Assembly: GCA_030512335.1 (NCBI GenBank)
Contig: JAULSU010000005.1
Location: 4,173,501 to 4,237,500, forward strand
Length of the DNA: 64,000 nt
Direction: 5' to 3'
DNA from: Immersiella caudata
Taxonomy: Eukaryota; Ascomycota; Sordariomycetes; Sordariales; Lasiosphaeriaceae
The notes under the pieces were generated by a model that had not been told where the DNA came from, did no database searches, and saw nothing but the letters and a program-made list of their open reading frames with translations. A program made the translations under genes and the position numbers. The first letter of the stretch is position 1; the number at the start of each line of letters is the position of its first letter. Below, in pieces: positions 62,795 through 64,000 of the stretch.

Positions 62795-64000
62795 ATGGAC
62801 AAGCAAAAGTTGGCCGCGCTCCTCCAGGAGTCGCAGATTCGTACGTCAATTCTCCCTGTCGGGCCTGCGCCTACTGACCCTTTGCAGCCGACACACAAAA
62901 CCTCAAGGCGGTGACCGCCGATCTCCAGAAGAACTACTACGCCCACCCTGAATCCCTCTTCCTCCTCGTCGAGATCATTGCTGCGCATGACAACCTCGGC
63001 GTGCGCCAGCAGGCGGCCGTACAGGCGGCCCGACTGGTGCCTAAGCACTGGGGAAAGGTCACAAAGGAGCAAAAGGCCGCTGTTCGCCAACACCTGGTAC
63101 AGACGACGATGCAGGAGCCAAACGCTGCCTGCCGTCACGCAGAGTCGCGCGTCATCGCCGCGATCGCGACGATCGACCTCGAGGACGGTGAGTGGCCCGA
63201 TTTGCTGCCTGCCCTCTTCAACCTCGCTTCCAACTCCGATGTCGCCCAGCGCGAGGTCGGCTCCTACATCATCTTCAGTCTGCTCGAAGCCAACCCAACA
63301 TGCTTCGGCGACAACATGGGCAAGCTGCTCGAGCTCTTCAGCCACACAATCCAGGACCCCCAGAGCGCGGACGTCCGCATCAACACCATGATGTCGATCG
63401 GCGCCATGCTCCTGATGTTCGAGCCTGAGGAGGACCCGGAATCCGTGGAGGCGCTGCAGACTCTTATTCCCTCAATGGTCAACGTTCTGAAGGACGCTGT
63501 CCAGGCTGGCGACGATGAGAAGACCGGCCACGCCTTCGAGGTGTTCCAGCAGTTCCTCGCCTACGAGTCGGCGCTGCTCGGCAAGTACCTGAAGGATCTC
63601 GTTCAATTCATGATCGACCTCGCCGCCAACGTCGAGGCCGACGACGACGTCCGCTCCCAGGCGCTGTCTTTCCTCGCGCAGACGGTGCGTTACCGCCGCA
63701 TGAAGATCCAGGGCATGAAGGATATGGGCCAGCAGCTCACCCAAAAGGCAATGCTCATTATCACTGAGATTGACGACGAGGAGGACGATGACGAGATGGG
63801 CCCTGCCCGCTCCGCCCTCGCGCTCCTCGACCAGCTCGCCAGCGACCTGCCTCCCCGCCAAGTCATCGTCCCGCTTCTCGATGCGTTCCCCAAGTTTGCC
63901 GCCTCCAACGAGGCTGGGTTCAAGAAGGCTGGTGTCCTCGCCCTCGGTACGGTCGTTGAGGGAGCGCCAGATTTTATTGCCTCCCAGGTCAAGCAAATCA
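62795..64000 (+). CDS. Importin-beta-type karyopherin (Kap123/importin-4-like), 5' part
   Basis: Exon 1 is 62795-62840 and exon 2 starts at 62888 (intron GTACGT...CAG), running off the window end. About 386 residues are visible. MDKQKLAALLQESQI and DTQNLKAVTADLQKNYYAHPES match the N-terminal HEAT repeats of Kap123, including the short start before the Ran-binding part. Helical HEAT repeats follow (GVRQQAAVQAARLVPKHW, DGEWPDLLPALFNLASNSD, VREGSY-like EVGSYIIFSLLEANP). An acidic loop EIDDEEDDDEMGPARSAL lies near residue 320. The family imports ribosomal proteins and histones into the nucleus, driven by Ran-GTP. The C-terminal two thirds lie outside the window. Confidence 0.93.

Noticed and set aside
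1..64000. Bacterial-type features (operons, ribosome binding sites, riboswitches)
   Set aside because: Spliceosomal introns throughout, intron-containing tRNAs and fungal families show this is eukaryotic nuclear DNA.

Overview
The window looks like filamentous ascomycete (Pezizomycotina) nuclear DNA, most likely a Sordariomycete. Supporting signs are short GT-AG introns of about 43-97 nt with CTRAC-like branch sites, moderately high GC, intron-containing tRNA genes, and fungal families such as KTR/GT15 mannosyltransferase, GH55 glucanase, RTA1-like exporter and an FDB-type arylamine N-acyltransferase. The species is not resolved.

Layout. 1-8.3 kb: 3' part of a PQQ-dependent AA12-like dehydrogenase, tRNA-Ile(AAT), an N-acetyltransferase, a heavily damaged AAA-ATPase pseudogene and a DUF1993-type gene. 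8.5-22.8 kb: mostly fungus-specific genes of unknown function (large orphan, seven-TM protein, coiled-coil protein divergent from an Hsp70-like ATPase, two small membrane proteins), then an acid-ceramidase-like amidase. 23-27.5 kb: adenylosuccinate synthetase (11 exons) and a Golgi mannosyltransferase.

27.97-38.76 kb is one nested transposon block. A Fot1/pogo-type DNA transposon (47-bp terminal inverted repeats, TA target duplication, RIP-like decay) was interrupted twice. One insertion is a solo LTR (TSD GGTGG, also RIP-like). The other is a full-length Ty3/gypsy chromovirus (TSD CTGGA; two 486-bp LTRs that I read as identical; open gag and pol). Between integrase and 3' LTR the retroelement carries an antisense ORF with a Zn2Cys6-type cysteine pattern and a tRNA-like sequence.

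38.8-48.9 kb is gene-poor: relics, a tRNA-related Pol III-like unit, one hypothetical protein, a secreted GH55 beta-1,3-glucanase and simple repeats. 49-53.8 kb holds the most unusual gene: a predicted protein of about 1594 aa fusing an indoleamine-dioxygenase-like domain to an FAD/NAD(P)H reductase and a cytochrome b5 domain. 55.7-64 kb returns to housekeeping genes: tRNA-Ala(AGC), CTP synthase, a D-2-hydroxyacid dehydrogenase, an RTA1-like protein and the 5' part of a Kap123-type importin.

No biosynthetic cluster or operon-like arrangement is evident. Two nucleotide-biosynthesis enzymes (purine and pyrimidine) share the window but are more than 30 kb apart. Several genes show a gene-oriented switch from C-rich 5' halves to G-rich 3' halves. 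Exon coordinates were derived by hand from splice signals and reading frame and may be off by a base in places.
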